Positions 1-11,575 of a DNA stretch of 64,000 bases are shown piece by piece (position 1 is the first letter of the stretch; every line of letters begins with the position of its first letter). A model generated the notes under the pieces. That model was not told the DNA's origin. It saw only the letters and a list, made by a program, of their open reading frames with translations, and searched no databases. The position numbers and the translations under genes are program-made. This DNA comes from Fistulifera solaris. Lineage: Eukaryota; Bacillariophyta; Bacillariophyceae; Naviculales; Stauroneidaceae. Where the stretch lies: the NCBI GenBank assembly GCA_030295235.1, contig AP026138.1, positions 1 to 64,000 on the forward strand, in the 5' to 3' direction.

Positions 1-311
1 AACCCTAACTCCTAACCCTAACCCTAACTCCTAACCCTAACCCTAACCCCTAACCCTAACCCTAACCCTAACCCTAACCCTAACCCTAACCCTAACCCTA
101 ACCCTAACCCTAACCCTAACCCTAACCCTAACCCTAACCCTAACCCTAACCCTAACCCTAACCCTAACCCTAACCCTAACCCTAACCCCTAACCCTAACC
201 CTAACCCTAACCCTAACCCTAACCCTAACCCTAACCCTAACCCTAACCCTAACCCTAACCCTAACCCTAACCCTAACCCTAACCCTAACCCTAACCCTAA
301 CCCTAACCCTA
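1..311 (+). repeat. Telomeric repeat, left chromosome end
   Basis: About 50 head-to-tail CCCTAA units run from the first base, so the window starts at a chromosome terminus and the G-rich TTAGGG strand points outward. A few units near the outer end are variant (CTCCTAA, CCCCTAA); the inner units are nearly perfect. The array stops abruptly at about 311, where unique subtelomeric sequence begins. Confidence 0.97.
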
Positions 312-3300
312 GTAAATCACTAAGTGCTTTCTTGCTTATTACGACTAATATAATTCACACTTCAATCTTCTCAGCTAGTTCAAGTTTTCAAAGCGTTGAA
401 CTGTAGTAATTGTTGTACATAATCCCGAAAGATATCCACAGTTGTTGCAGTCAATCGGCCATTATCTGTGCAGAATTTGTTATTTCTGGTCTTGAGAATT
501 TACTATAGCGATTGAGTTACCTAGACCCGTGGAATTCACTGATTTTCGCACTGTCGAAAATCATTTTATGTCGCAGGGTGTTTGATGACACGTGTCAGTC
601 TTGTCCGTATCGGAATTCTTTTTTCAAAACGACAACAATCAACCATGACATCGGAGGCCGTCATTTACTTCATTCGACATTTACTTTTGATAATATAAAG
701 ACACTGCTGTCAAATACTATTTATTCCTACGAGGCTCTACGATGAAGCGCGTGGATTCATGCGAAACCGATTGCGCAGCGGGCTTTCAAAGTACAAGTCG
801 TATTTTCCGTCGAAAACAACGGACGATCCAAGGCGTTTCGGTGCCATATCGAAGAACACTTGATAAACTCGGCTCATATGTAACTACAGCTATTTAAGGT
901 CGACTGCTGACTTGTTATGATTGATCAAAACAGTGCGTTTGAAAGTCAAAGAAAGAGAATCAAAGGTACGTTCGTTGACCAACCGAAAATTTCGATTCTT
1001 CAAATGCAAGCATTAGAGACGCGATTTCAGCACAGAAATTGTACAATAACTTTAACATGAATTTATTTAAAGCTGTGAATGGCAGTTTGCTTGTCAAATC
1101 GTAGCGGATTCGTAGATTTGGATATTCGAAAGTCGGTCGTCAAATTCAACAAAATCGATAAAGTCGAAAGCGTATCATTTTGCGCTCGCTTATCGTTCTC
1201 ATTGTATCGATAATCAAACGATTGTTCCAATACAATTGCGAAATAGTCAATTCACGCGTCGTAGCTACCGCTTTAGCTATTCGTATTTCGACTTTTCAAA
1301 AACTATTCATCACAAAATATAGACAAATTATCATCCTACTTCTTCTACTTTCGCTCCTAAGGCAATTACAAAAGCCGACACCTAACTGCACCTTTCGCCT
1401 TGTCAAAGGACCGTTCTACCGGGCCGTCCCCTTAGCAGCGGACGTGCGTAAGAAGAGGTGTTCCCCCATCCTTGACTCCTACCCGTTGCAAAACCTAACG
1501 ATTGCATCTAAGCTGCGTAGAACTAACCCTAGTACTAAGTTGGGGTTTGGGAGATCCTGCTGCTGCGCGGCTCTTTCCCCTCTCCCCAAACACCCAAGTT
1601 ACTATGGTTAGTAATTGCTCAAGGGGGTGAAAAGATGGAACCCGATGAAACAACACGCCGGGCGATTCTTTTACCAAGCAAACAATACAAACGATATAGA
1701 ATAGCTACTAACAAAGGAATAGAAGAACGGTTGCGTGAAAAGAAAGCTAAGTATGAATTAACAGCTATATTATTACTGGAATGCCGACGTCGAAAGACAC
1801 GGCCTTTCTTCTTTCGTGGCGCGGAATCGTGTCTATCAGTATTCGACGCCGCCCCGAGCTGATCATCGACAATAAATGTAATATAAGGTCGTGACATCAA
1901 TGCGGAGATACGAAGCTGTGGTAAGACAGTCTTGAGGTCGATTTCCTGCATCGCTGAAGCCGACGCAGCAGTCTCATTCTTCGATGGCGCGCACTGCTGC
2001 ACTGTTCGACTTAATAGTCTTCCCGCCGCCTATAAGTCCCTAACAAGAGTCAATTAAACACGTTAGTAAAAGGTTTAAAGTCGACTTTAAAAGAAGCGAG
2101 CTAGGCATCATTGTTGATGCCATTGCATCGCAGTCGACGACACTTCGAGGTCGAAAAAGAAAAATAATGTTCGTTGATTTTGCGCGTGCGGTGCGGCGAA
2201 CGGAGAGGGGGTCACTACATTAACTCTTACAGCACCTGTTGGTGGTCGGACACGGATCAAAGGGGGTCACTACACAAAAGCGGATAGCTTCAATCAGCGT
2301 GGTCCGACGTGGGAAATCTACTGAGGGGGTCATTACACAAATACTGATAGTGGATACGGGAGTCAGTCGCAAGAAAGGGGGGTCATGACGTCATCACTCT
2401 CAAAAACACGCGATACAAGAGAAAAAGAAGCAGCAAGATCGACCATGGCGGTCCACCGCGATGTCATCGTGTAAAAATGCAAAGTAGTCAAAAGTGCTTC
2501 TTTTTTCGCTAAACTTGACGTGTAACCTAATAATAAAATATGAATGATTGTGGCGGAAAGAAAAAGCGCTAAACAGGTTTAAAGACTACAATAATGAGAT
2601 ACGAAGTTGCGTCCGGAGCAAGCCCTCTTGTCGCCGAAAACTCTTATTTCTCGCTTTCAAATGATCCAATCGACAATATCAATGTAAATAACAATTATTT
2701 CTGATAAACGAAACAGTATCAGCGGCCTCAAATCCGCAAAAACACCGCAAGGAACCGAGAAAATAGCGTCCGCAGGTCAAAATCCGACACAAGAAAGAGC
2801 ATTGAAGTCTTTCATTCAATTTCGTTCGCTGAGTATTCCAACGGTGCCTGCGGCGCCCGTGGCACCTGCAATATAAAGAAACAAAGTAGTTAGAAAAAGA
2901 ACTATAGAAAAGATTAGAAACTCACCAAGTTATCGATGTCGACAACATTGCATTGCAATGGTGATTTTTTATTTTGTTGCAAAGCAAAAATGCGTCGAAA
3001 GTGCAGTTGTTGAGTGGAAGTCTTAGGGGGTCACTACTTTGAATTTGTATAGTGCAGAATTTTTGTTGCTGCGTCTGTTTTGGTCGGAGAAGACGGAAGG
3101 GGGTCAAAAACGTGAAGAAGGGGGTCAGAGAAGGGGGTCACCTACACTCTAGCCCATACAAAAGTCCTAATCCTTAGGCCGACGGCCGGAGGTAGTGTTT
3201 TGCACTTTGATTTACTATAGCCCCAAAGTGAAGGCGACCTTTTGTCATGACTGGATTGAGTCATGAGTCACTTCGTTTTCTTCTTTGCAAGGGATTTTAA

Positions 3301-3764
3301 GTTCTTGCATCCGCGATGAAAGCCCTCTTGCTACCGTAATTCTTTTGGAGTTAATTTGATTTAATGTTTCATCTACTTTGTTCCTCTCATGATCGAACGG
3401 ACCGATACTTATAGATCCACGAAGGAAAGACAGATGATGTCTGATGTCGTACCACCAATGTCGCGTGTGTGTGTGTCAACTAGGCTCCAACGGGCGATGC
3501 CAGACCCTCCGAAGAGTCGGGAGTCGGGAGCGGGCTTGTCCGATCGACTCACTTTTCCGCCGTCATCACAGGCGACAGCAACAGTCTACGATTTACTGTA
3601 AATGGAAGCGAAGCGACGCTACACATCAACTCATACTCCGTCTACTTTTGCGATCTCCCACCATAAAAAAAAAAGCAAACGACACTTCATTGCTTTTGAA
3701 ATAAGACATGCTTATCTTTTCTCCTTCGCAATCTTACATTTTACCACAAATATAACTCTAATTA
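312..3764. other. Subtelomeric region without a recognised gene
   Basis: This 3.4-kb stretch separates the telomere from the first convincing gene. Open frames here are short (up to 143 codons), begin at non-ATG codons or overlap each other on both strands, and show no domain I recognise. A 127-codon minus-strand frame at 1619-2002 begins with ATG and is the only one worth a protein search. The region holds a repeated GGGGGTCA motif between 2207 and 3148, a TGACGTCA palindrome near 2386, and at 3219-3275 a copy of the GACTG palindrome element that recurs near 60 and 63 kb. Confidence 0.7.
2207..3148 (+). repeat. Dispersed GGGGGTCACTACA motif, about eight copies
   Basis: Eight same-strand copies of a G5-6 TCA core are visible, at about 2207, 2262, 2325, 2377, 3026, 3099, 3120 and 3133. 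The first two continue as GGGGGTCACTACA, the third reads GGGGGTCATTACA, and the one at 3026 reads GGGGGTCACTACT. The first four are spaced 52-63 bp apart; the last three lie within 40 bp. Sequence between copies is not obviously repeated. No function is known to me. Confidence 0.8.
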
Positions 3765-5867
3765 ATGACAAGCTTAGCATCGGACCCTCCGGTGTGGGAA
3801 TTTGACGAAATTGCAGCGTCTACTTGGTTAATGAAAACGTTGCGCGAAGCTTACAAAGTCGTTGTAGGGGATGCCTCTGCAGAAACGGCGTCGAACGAAA
3901 ACCTTGATCTGTGGCATAAAAATATAGTATCTTCGGCTCAGGCAATTAAATTTTCAGCAGTGCATCAAGGAACTGATGGAGAAGATGACGATGATGCTCC
4001 ACCAGCAAAAAGAAGAAAGCAAATGTTTCTCGACGATCCCTGTCATGTCTGGTGGATATCAAAATACACGGAGAAACCGGCGGAACCAGAGGAAAACGAA
4101 GATGACTTACCCGCGGAGCTGGGTGGACGACTCGCTCAATTCACTCCTGGTGCATGGTTGAATGCAATGGCAGCAGCGCCAGTCGTTCGAAAATCACATC
4201 CGTCGTCGAAATTAGTTCAGGAAGGAGCAACGGCATCTGGTGTCTCTCTTGCCTTGCCTTCGAACAGACCGGCGGAAATTGAAAAATACATGTCGGAAAT
4301 CTGGGAAGTCGCGCAGGGGATTTATCGGTTGGTACAGGCAACGGTTCAAAAGACATTTGGCGTACAACGCCCTATCGAATTCAGCAACGTCTGGCTCCGG
4401 AAGTACCAGCTCAAGAGTTCGCGTCGATCCGAAAACGAATTTACGATACTGTTATTTTAGGAAAAGGGTTACACGTAAATGACGAAGAAGATGATACCGC
4501 CGTCGCTATCGGCTCGCAAGTTCACGAGAGCGAAAAGTATAAAAAGTGTCCGAATTGTGGAAATATGGATCAGTCGTCGTTTGCGTTGGACCAAAAAATG
4601 GCGATATTATCTGCTCGAATTGCGGAGTCGTCGTTTCGGAGTCATTGATGCATGAAGGGTCGGCGTACCGTAAATTTGAAGGCGAAGAAGATCGAAATCA
4701 CCATGGCGATGCACCCAATTCTCTTTTCTCAAATGCGCGCAATTTATCGACGAGTTTGTCCGGAATAGCTCCGACCAGCGGTATTGGGGGTTACAAAGGA
4801 GGCGGTGGGAGTCTTGAAACTATTTTACGCAATACGCATGCATATACAGAGCTCAATGTTAGTCAGTACGGAAAAACAGACCGTCGAACGCGTGAGGGAT
4901 ACAAAGATCGGCAAAAGAAGGAAGCTTTCAATCAAATGACTCATACTGGCGATGCTTTGAACTTGCACGAAGCTGTTGTTCGGCGTGCGAAAGAGTTATT
5001 TGCAGGATTTCGTGATGATCGTGAATTGGTGCAGCAATTCAAAGGCGTGTTGGCAGCTTGTTTGTGCGAAGCGTTCGAGCAACTAGCTGCCGAAGGTTCG
5101 AACGGTATGCTTGTGAAAGGTGTTGGTTCTTCCGCTGTTAATTTGGCAATCGACGAGCTCGATGAATCTCAGCTTACTGGTCGAGCAGCTAGACGAAATC
5201 AACTCCACAAAGTAACGCTAGCTGGAAAAGGTGGATTACAAGTTGATTTTAGCAGCATCGAAGAAAAGGAGCAACGATTGGGAAAACCGGTCGCGCAGTG
5301 GAATTTGGAAGATTGTCGATCGTGGCTTTTACAAGCTTCGAGAAAGATTGCACAACAATGGGTTGAAGAACGGCAAGCCGCTCCTGCTTCCAAGCGTAAT
5401 CAATGGCCCGAGGGTTCTCTGGAAGAGTTGGAAGGCCAACTTGTCGAGCACTCGATTACATTATGTGAGCACTTAGAAGAAGAACTTAAATCACGCAACA
5501 AAGGCGACGCAAAATGCGCACAGTTACACCTCGGATCAATGACATGTCCAAGCTGGGTATTAAATGGCAGCACAAGCACGAGCGCGGTTCTGGTGGAAAA
5601 GGTGGACTCGGAGGGAGCGGTCCGCAGGCAGCGAACGGGACTGGGTCGGAGCGGACGGCTGGCCAAACCTTGCTGCGACAAAATGCGAAAAAAATGGCAA
5701 TGATCATAAAAGACCAACGAGCAGCGGAAGCATTGCACAAAGAGCTTCGGTGGGAAGTAGGAAAGGAGGAAGAGCTGAAACGAAAACAGATTCATGAACA
5801 AGCATCTCGTCAAAGACTGAATCAAATGCAGCGTAAACGATGGTTGCAAGCCAAAGTACAAGGGTAA
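3765..5867 (+). CDS. TFIIB-like transcription factor with long N-terminal extension
   Basis: Members of this family bridge TBP and RNA polymerase in the nucleus. The frame starts MTSLASDPPVWEF. About 240 residues of unfamiliar sequence (a WEFDEIAASTW start and a PPAKRRK basic patch) precede a zinc ribbon with CPNC and CSNCG knuckles followed by VVVSESLMHEGSAYRKF, as in TFIIB and Brf1. A helical stretch near LHEAVVRRAKELFAGF fits the first cyclin fold. The tail is basic and probably coiled (ELKRKQIHEQASRQR). The protein is about 701 residues against roughly 310-350 for TFIIB. The frame is continuous only if one A is added at each of three runs (4348-4351, 4593-4598, 5511-5514), which may be assembly errors. 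Family membership is fairly sure; which polymerase it serves is not. Confidence 0.75.
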
Positions 5868-6022
5868 ACTGTTGATCCAATACATAGTATGAACGTTTGT
5901 CAAAGACAAAAAAAAGTATTACTGTAATGGGGGGAAATATCAAAATTTATAAAAATTCAAATTAAAAGGTTCCCCGAAAATACATCAAAATAGAAGTTCA
6001 CTATGTGGTCGCCTGAGTCCTT

Positions 6023-7596
6023 CTACGGTGCTCCTTCCTGTCCTAACCGCTTTTTGTGTCGGCGCTCTTCCAATTCCGCAAGCGCTTTCATGTCGATATC
6101 ATCATCGGGCGAAGCCACGAGTGCGTTAGCGTGATAGCTCATGTCCAAGCCCACGAGCTCTTCCAAACTATCGGATCGTAGCCATCCCATGTAATTGAGC
6201 CACAAAAAGAAGGGAGACATGACTCCGATTGGCCATCCGATAACAAAAAGCATCGCCAAAAGTTGATTGCCCAAAAGCGTAGCGTCGGCCTCCCCACGGC
6301 CGAGGGAGTAAAACCATCCGACGTGGTCCGAGGAACCAAACGCCGCTGACATGCGGGCCGGCGAAGTAAACAGACCCGTCGCGATCAAACCCCACACACC
6401 ATTAAACAAATGAACAGGAATAGCATCTACCGCATCATCAATCTTCCATCTTATGAGCAAAGCGGACCCACCAATGTAGATCCAACCGGCCGCCATTCCA
6501 ATTAGACACGCGGCCCACGGTTCAATCGTGGCACAGGGAGCTGTGATAGCTACAAGGCCACTCAATAGTCCATTCATGGCCATCGTGAGACTAAACGATA
6601 GATCGCCCGTTCGTCGTTCTTCCAAGTACAGGTTGGTGAACATCGCGGTGATAGCCCCCGAAGCTGCCGATAGAGATGTGTTGATGGCGGCAAGAGCCGC
6701 GATGGAACCAGCGTTCTCCACGCCCAACAATAACGCAGAACCCGGATTGAATCCATACCCTATCATTGGTAGCGATGAGAGTGTGTTAGTATAGGCGCAC
6801 GATACACATTGTATGTGAGAACTCTTGCAACTTACATCCGAACCACAACACCATAGTACCCATGAGCTGCAACGCGACCGAATGCCCGGGAAAATCCTTC
6901 GGAACAGCTAAGGGCGCTCCTTTGGCATCGTAAAAACGACCTTTGCGAGCCCCTAATATTTTTGCGGCAATAAGCGCCGTCATTCCTCCTGTTGCGTGCA
7001 CGACACCACTACCCGCAAAATCGATTACACCAACTCCTCCGATTGGATTGGGTTGGGTAGCACTGAGAAACCCGTAAGAGCTCCAGATAGCACGAGCAGA
7101 GACGGGATACACAAAACCTGTCAAAAACAAACTATACATCAAATATGCGGTCATCTGGCAACGTTCCGCTAAGGTGCCGGCCACAATTGTGACGGCTGTT
7201 GCCGAGAAAGCGAACTGAAAGAACCAAAAGCCGGATTGACATCACCCATGTACAAAAGCTGCCCGATCCGATGTACGACGTATCACCGGAACCAGGCTCA
7301 CCAAAGGTAAAAGCAAAGCCTGTGACATACCAAGCCAAAGCAGCTCCACACGCATCCAACAAGTTCTTGAGCATCGTGTTTTGCACGTTCTTTTTTCGCA
7401 CACAACCGGCGCAAAGCATCGCAAATCCGGCTTGCATAAAGAAGACTAGCGCACCGGTTAACACGAGCAGCCAGGAATGTGTATTGGAGATTGACGCTTG
7501 TGCCTCGGCCTGCAACTGGTCGGTGATGCACTGCAACACTGCATCCGTCTCGCCATCGTATTCGATAGCGCAGCTCTGATAAAGCGTGTGACTCAT
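6023..7596 (-). CDS. Ammonium transporter, Amt family (copy A)
   Basis: This is a plasma-membrane ammonium channel/transporter. Start ATG at 7596 (MSHTLYQSC). One intron, 6760-6835, splits the Trp codon of the conserved WYGFN motif after its first base (t|gg), the same place as in the other three copies here. Diagnostic motifs are FFMQAGFAMLCAG, DFAGSGVVHATGG and IPVHLFNGVWG; the last two carry the twin pore histidines. Expected product 499 residues with about 11 membrane helices. Two A runs, 7226-7229 and 7254-7257, each look one base short compared with copy B; adding both restores the frame and a total of exactly 500 codons including stop. It is in tandem with copy B, 1 kb upstream on the same strand. 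Confidence 0.9.
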
Positions 7597-8594
7597 GATT
7601 TCAAAGGCACGGAATGATTCGAATTGTTAGCAATGAGAGTGTCTCGCAAGCTATTTTCTTTTCGTCTTTCGGTGGGAGGGTTTCGCCGTTGTGAAGCAAT
7701 AAATAACAGAAAGAGAAAACGTCGCAAAGCCTCCGCCTTCCTCACATCGCATGATGATTGTGAAAGTGACTTTTTTCATCTTCTCGGAAAACGCTCGGAA
7801 GTTTGACAAGCATGGTCATTCGTTTTTATTGATTATTGTTTGGGCGTTTTCTCCTTTCGCAAACATGATGCATTACGTAATGTCGTATCGTCGTACCTGT
7901 ATCGTGTTGTTTCAACAAGTACATAGGGCCAGAATCGTTACATCATTCAGTACAGTACAGTAGTAGTTTTTTAATTATGACCTTACTTTCTCTCTATGTC
8001 CGCTGTGTACTTGAAAGGAGACATCATCATGAAAAACGTCCGACGTTACAAAACCACGATCAAAAATCAAAACCCGTGCGGGTGCGGAGTGCGGACGACG
8101 GTTTGGGACTCGGGACTCGGGACTCATGGCAACGCGCTCGATCATGCGTGTATCTCTCGTCGTCGCAATTTCGTTCAAAACAAATATTGTTGCAAAAGTA
8201 ATAAATAGTTTAAATAAGAATGTTGACCAATAGCATTATAATAGCACTGCCGTTGAAGCGCGATATCTCCGAGAAGCGACAGTGTGATGAGTTAAACATT
8301 ATACTAGCACATCAATGAGTTTCACACATGCCGTTCAGCGGACGAGATCATCGATCGATCACGAGCGAAAATAAAGAGAACTTTCGATCAGCTATAACCA
8401 GTACTGGACGGTACAACTCTTAGGAGGGGATATAATTACATCGGAATGTATTTACCGGTCGCTACTTCGTAATTTCGTATTTTCAATCCTTTCGTTCAAC
8501 GGTTTCTATATAGCTTAGTTTGCGTTTTCTATTCTTCGTTGTTTACCCCCGCCAAATTGCATTGCCGGGTATTATATCTTTATGTAGGTTCCAT
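7597..8594. other. Spacer between tandem ammonium transporters
   Basis: This 1-kb stretch lies upstream of copy A and downstream of copy B, so it should hold the copy A promoter. A perfect 12-bp palindrome CATTACGTAATG lies 275 bp upstream of the copy A start. Short runs of GGGACTCGGGACTCGGGACTC occur near 8105. I see no gene or RNA. Confidence 0.6.
7871..7882. promoter_or_regulatory. TTACGTAA palindrome upstream of ammonium transporter A
   Basis: CATTACGTAATG is a perfect 12-bp palindrome whose core TTACGTAA is a known binding sequence for bZIP proteins of the PAR and C/EBP type in other eukaryotes. It sits about 275 bp before the copy A start codon. A regulatory role is inference from position and shape only. 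Confidence 0.3.
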
Positions 8595-10262
8595 TTAGGG
8601 AGCTCCTTCTTGTCCGGTGCGCTTTTTGTGCTTTCGTTCCTCCAATTCCGCCAGCGCTTTCTCGTCAACATCGTCGTCACGCAGAACAGCTGGTGCGTTC
8701 ACATGATACGCCATATCCAGACCCACCAACTCTTCCAGCGTATCCGATCGTAACCATTTCATATAGTTCAACCAGAGGAAGAAAGGGGTAATTGTTCCTA
8801 TAGGCCATGCGAGCAGAAATAAAACAGCCAGGATCTGATTTCCCAAAAGTGTCGCGTCGAATTCTCCCCGTCCAAGCGAGTAAAACCAGCCGACATGATC
8901 CGAAGAACCAAATGCTGTGAGCATGCGAGTCGGGGCCGTCAATAACCCGGTGGCGATCATTCCCCAAATTCCATTAAATAGATGGACTGGAATCGCATCC
9001 ACAGCGTCATCAATTCTCCATCGGATGAGCAAAGACGACCCAGCAATGTAAATCCAGCCAGCTGTCATTCCGATCAGACCAGCCGCCCAGGGTTCAATAA
9101 TGGCACAAGAGGCTGTGACAGCTACGAGACCACTCAACAGACCGTTCATAGCCATGGTTAGGTTGAAGGACAAGCCCCCGGTTCGTCGCTCTTCAAGGTA
9201 CAATTCGGTGAACATTGCCGTGATGGCCCCCGAAGCACCCGAGATCGATGTATTGATGGCAGCCAGAGCGGCAATGGGACCAGAATTTTCCACTCCAAGC
9301 AGTAACGCAGATCCTGGATTAAATCCATACCCTTTGCAATGTAAACGTGTAAGAATCGGCACCCAAAAGGTTTGATGAAGTGGAGCGAACAAAGAAACTT
9401 ACAGCCGAACCACAGCATCATCGTCCCCATGAGTTGTAAAGCGATCGAATGTCCGGGGAAATCTTTTGGTTTAGACAATGGCGACCCTTTGGAGTCATAG
9501 AATCGACCTTTTCGAGCACCCAATATTTTCGCAGCAATCAGAGCTGTCATTCCTCCGGTAATATGAACGACACCGCTGCCAGCAAAATCAATGGCGCCGA
9601 CCCCTCCAACTGCGTCGGGCTGCTTGGCGCTCAGGAATCCATACGAGCTCCACATGGCACGCGCCGATATGGGATAGACGAACCCGGTCAAGAACAAGCT
9701 GTAGAGCAGATAAGCGGTCATCTGACAGCGTTCCGCCAATGTTCCGGCTACAATCGTAACAGCCGTTGCTGAAAAGGCGTATTGGAAAAACCAGTAGGCA
9801 GCATCGACATCTCCAATGTACAAAAAGCCGCCAGTGCCGATAAACGAAGTATCGCCTGACCCAGGTTGACCAAAGGCGAAAGCGTAACCGGTCGTATACC
9901 AAGCCAAAGCAGCTCCACAAGCGTCGAGTAAGTTCTTGAGCATTGTATTTTGTACGTTTTTCTTGCGCACACAACCTTAAAATGTGTTGAAGAGCAAAGG
10001 AGTCTTTGTGTGAGACGCTCCTATTGAAAGAGCAAAACGCTATTGGAATACTCATGACCGATTTTAACTTACCGGCACAGAGGACTGCAAAGCCAGCTTG
10101 CATGAAGAAAAGTAGCGCGCCCGACAAGACAAGAAGCCATGTATGAGTGTCTAAAGCGGCTTTTTGGGTCTCGGCCTGCAATTTATCGGTAATGCATTGT
10201 AGAACGGCATCGGTCTCGCCTTCGTAAAGGATGGCGCAGCTTGCGTAAAACGAATTGCTCAT
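8595..10262 (-). CDS. Ammonium transporter, Amt family (copy B)
   Basis: A paralogue of copy A with an intact frame. Start ATG at 10262 (MSNSFYASC). Two introns: 9976-10072 (97 bp, splitting the Gly codon of CAGC) and 9332-9402 (71 bp, inside the Trp codon of WYGFN). Exons total 1500 bp, giving 499 residues, the length predicted for copy A. Conserved elements are FFMQAGFAVLCAG, VRKKNVQNTMLKNLLDACG, DFAGSGVVHITGG and IPVHLFNGIWG. The first intron is missing from copy A, so the two duplicates have changed in structure since they arose. The C-terminus ends with a charged tail (ALAELEERKHKKR) shared with copy A. Confidence 0.93.
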
Positions 10263-11575
10263 TCTTTCTCTATAATCTATGTTATGAACAATGTTTCGTA
10301 ACAAGAAGCTCTCGACAGCTTTCAGAGGAAGTTGCAAATGAGAATGAAAATACAAAGCCAAATCCGACCAGACTTTATGAAAGCGGATCGATCAACGCAA
10401 TACGCAGTGCTGCGTTTGGGAAAAGGCGCGAGGCTTTTTGTCCTCCGATCTCCGATCTCGATCCTGGACCATCGGAAATGTTGCAATAAATGTCACGTAT
10501 GAAAATGACGAGAAAATGATGCATCATTTTATGTGGCTTGGTTGCGAAGTATTAAGATGTCCCTGCCGGACACTTGTTCTTCCGAATGTCTCCTTCGTAC
10601 AATCTTTCAAAGTGTACAATGACTTCTACTCCGTGCAGTTTTCGATTTGGGCCTATGGCAGTCGGATGTCTGACTTCTGGCTTTTCACTCTTTGTATGCT
10701 TTCAAATGAAGTCTGTTGCAGTTTAGTATTAAGTCGTTTAGTCTGTAATGACCGATGAAAATAATTATAGACTAAAAACTAGTTAAAGGGAACTCGGAAT
10801 TCATGATTCAGGATTCAGGACCCTCGACCCTCGACCCTCGAGCCTCAAGCCACAAGCAATCATCAACAATCATCATCCCTGGAGTATTCCATACCCGGCA
10901 GTTCGTGATTATAAATAATGAAAAACGCAAATGTTGTACCAATAAACCCCAATCAATTGATTTCGTGTACCTATTTACGCCTTTCGCTTTTCACTATCTT
11001 TTCGTGCAGCAAACTGACAACTGGAAAGCATCCAACCCTCTTAGTTTTTCGACTGATCTTCGTGTCGATTCCGATCCACATTTTTGCCTTTGTTCTAAGG
11101 CCAAAGCTGAGCCGGCTTAAAGCATTCTAGCCTTGCGACAAGTCCCTTACGATATTGTTTGCCGGCTAGGGCAGCTAACCATCAAAATACGTGGCCGGCC
11201 ACTGACCACTTCTATCGAACTTCGCAAACACGAACAAATGACAAATCAGGCCCAGATGTGAGAAGCCTACCTCAGACACAATAAAGCTATAAGTACTCGT
11301 TAAAAAACACTGATCGTTCGATGACGTTTTGGGTCACTGAAACATGTTAAGTACAGTACCAGTAGTCTACCCCGTACCCGTACAGTACAGCACGAGGCAC
11401 GGAGAAACAACGCGGTCATTTTCATGTCCAGTATCATTCAGCCTCACTCATCCTTCGAAAGAATCGAACATCGAACGCAACAATAAACCCATTACAACGC
11501 AAACACAAGCACTCCAAACACAGCATCAACGAAAACGTCCAGTGTAGAGGACTGCAGTTACTTTCAACAATAGTC
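10263..11575. other. Divergent intergenic region with simple repeats
   Basis: This 1.3-kb region separates the minus-strand transporter B from the plus-strand carbohydrate-binding protein and should hold both promoters. Around 10800-10860 there is a run of short direct repeats: ATTCAGG twice, then CCCTCGA three times, then a CATCAACAATCATC stretch. The ATTCAGGATTCAGGA piece recurs near 20670. Around 11350-11390 are several GTACAGTAC/GTACCAGTA stretches. No gene is convincing. Confidence 0.6.

Noticed and set aside
512-2002. Open frames near the telomere as protein-coding genes
   Set aside because: Most begin at non-ATG codons, overlap one another on opposite strands and show no domain or signal; only the 1619-2002 minus-strand frame has an ATG, and it too lacks support.
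2207-3148. CACTA DNA transposon
   Set aside because: CACTAC occurs, but all copies face the same way, no inverted ends or target-site duplications are visible, and no transposase frame is nearby.
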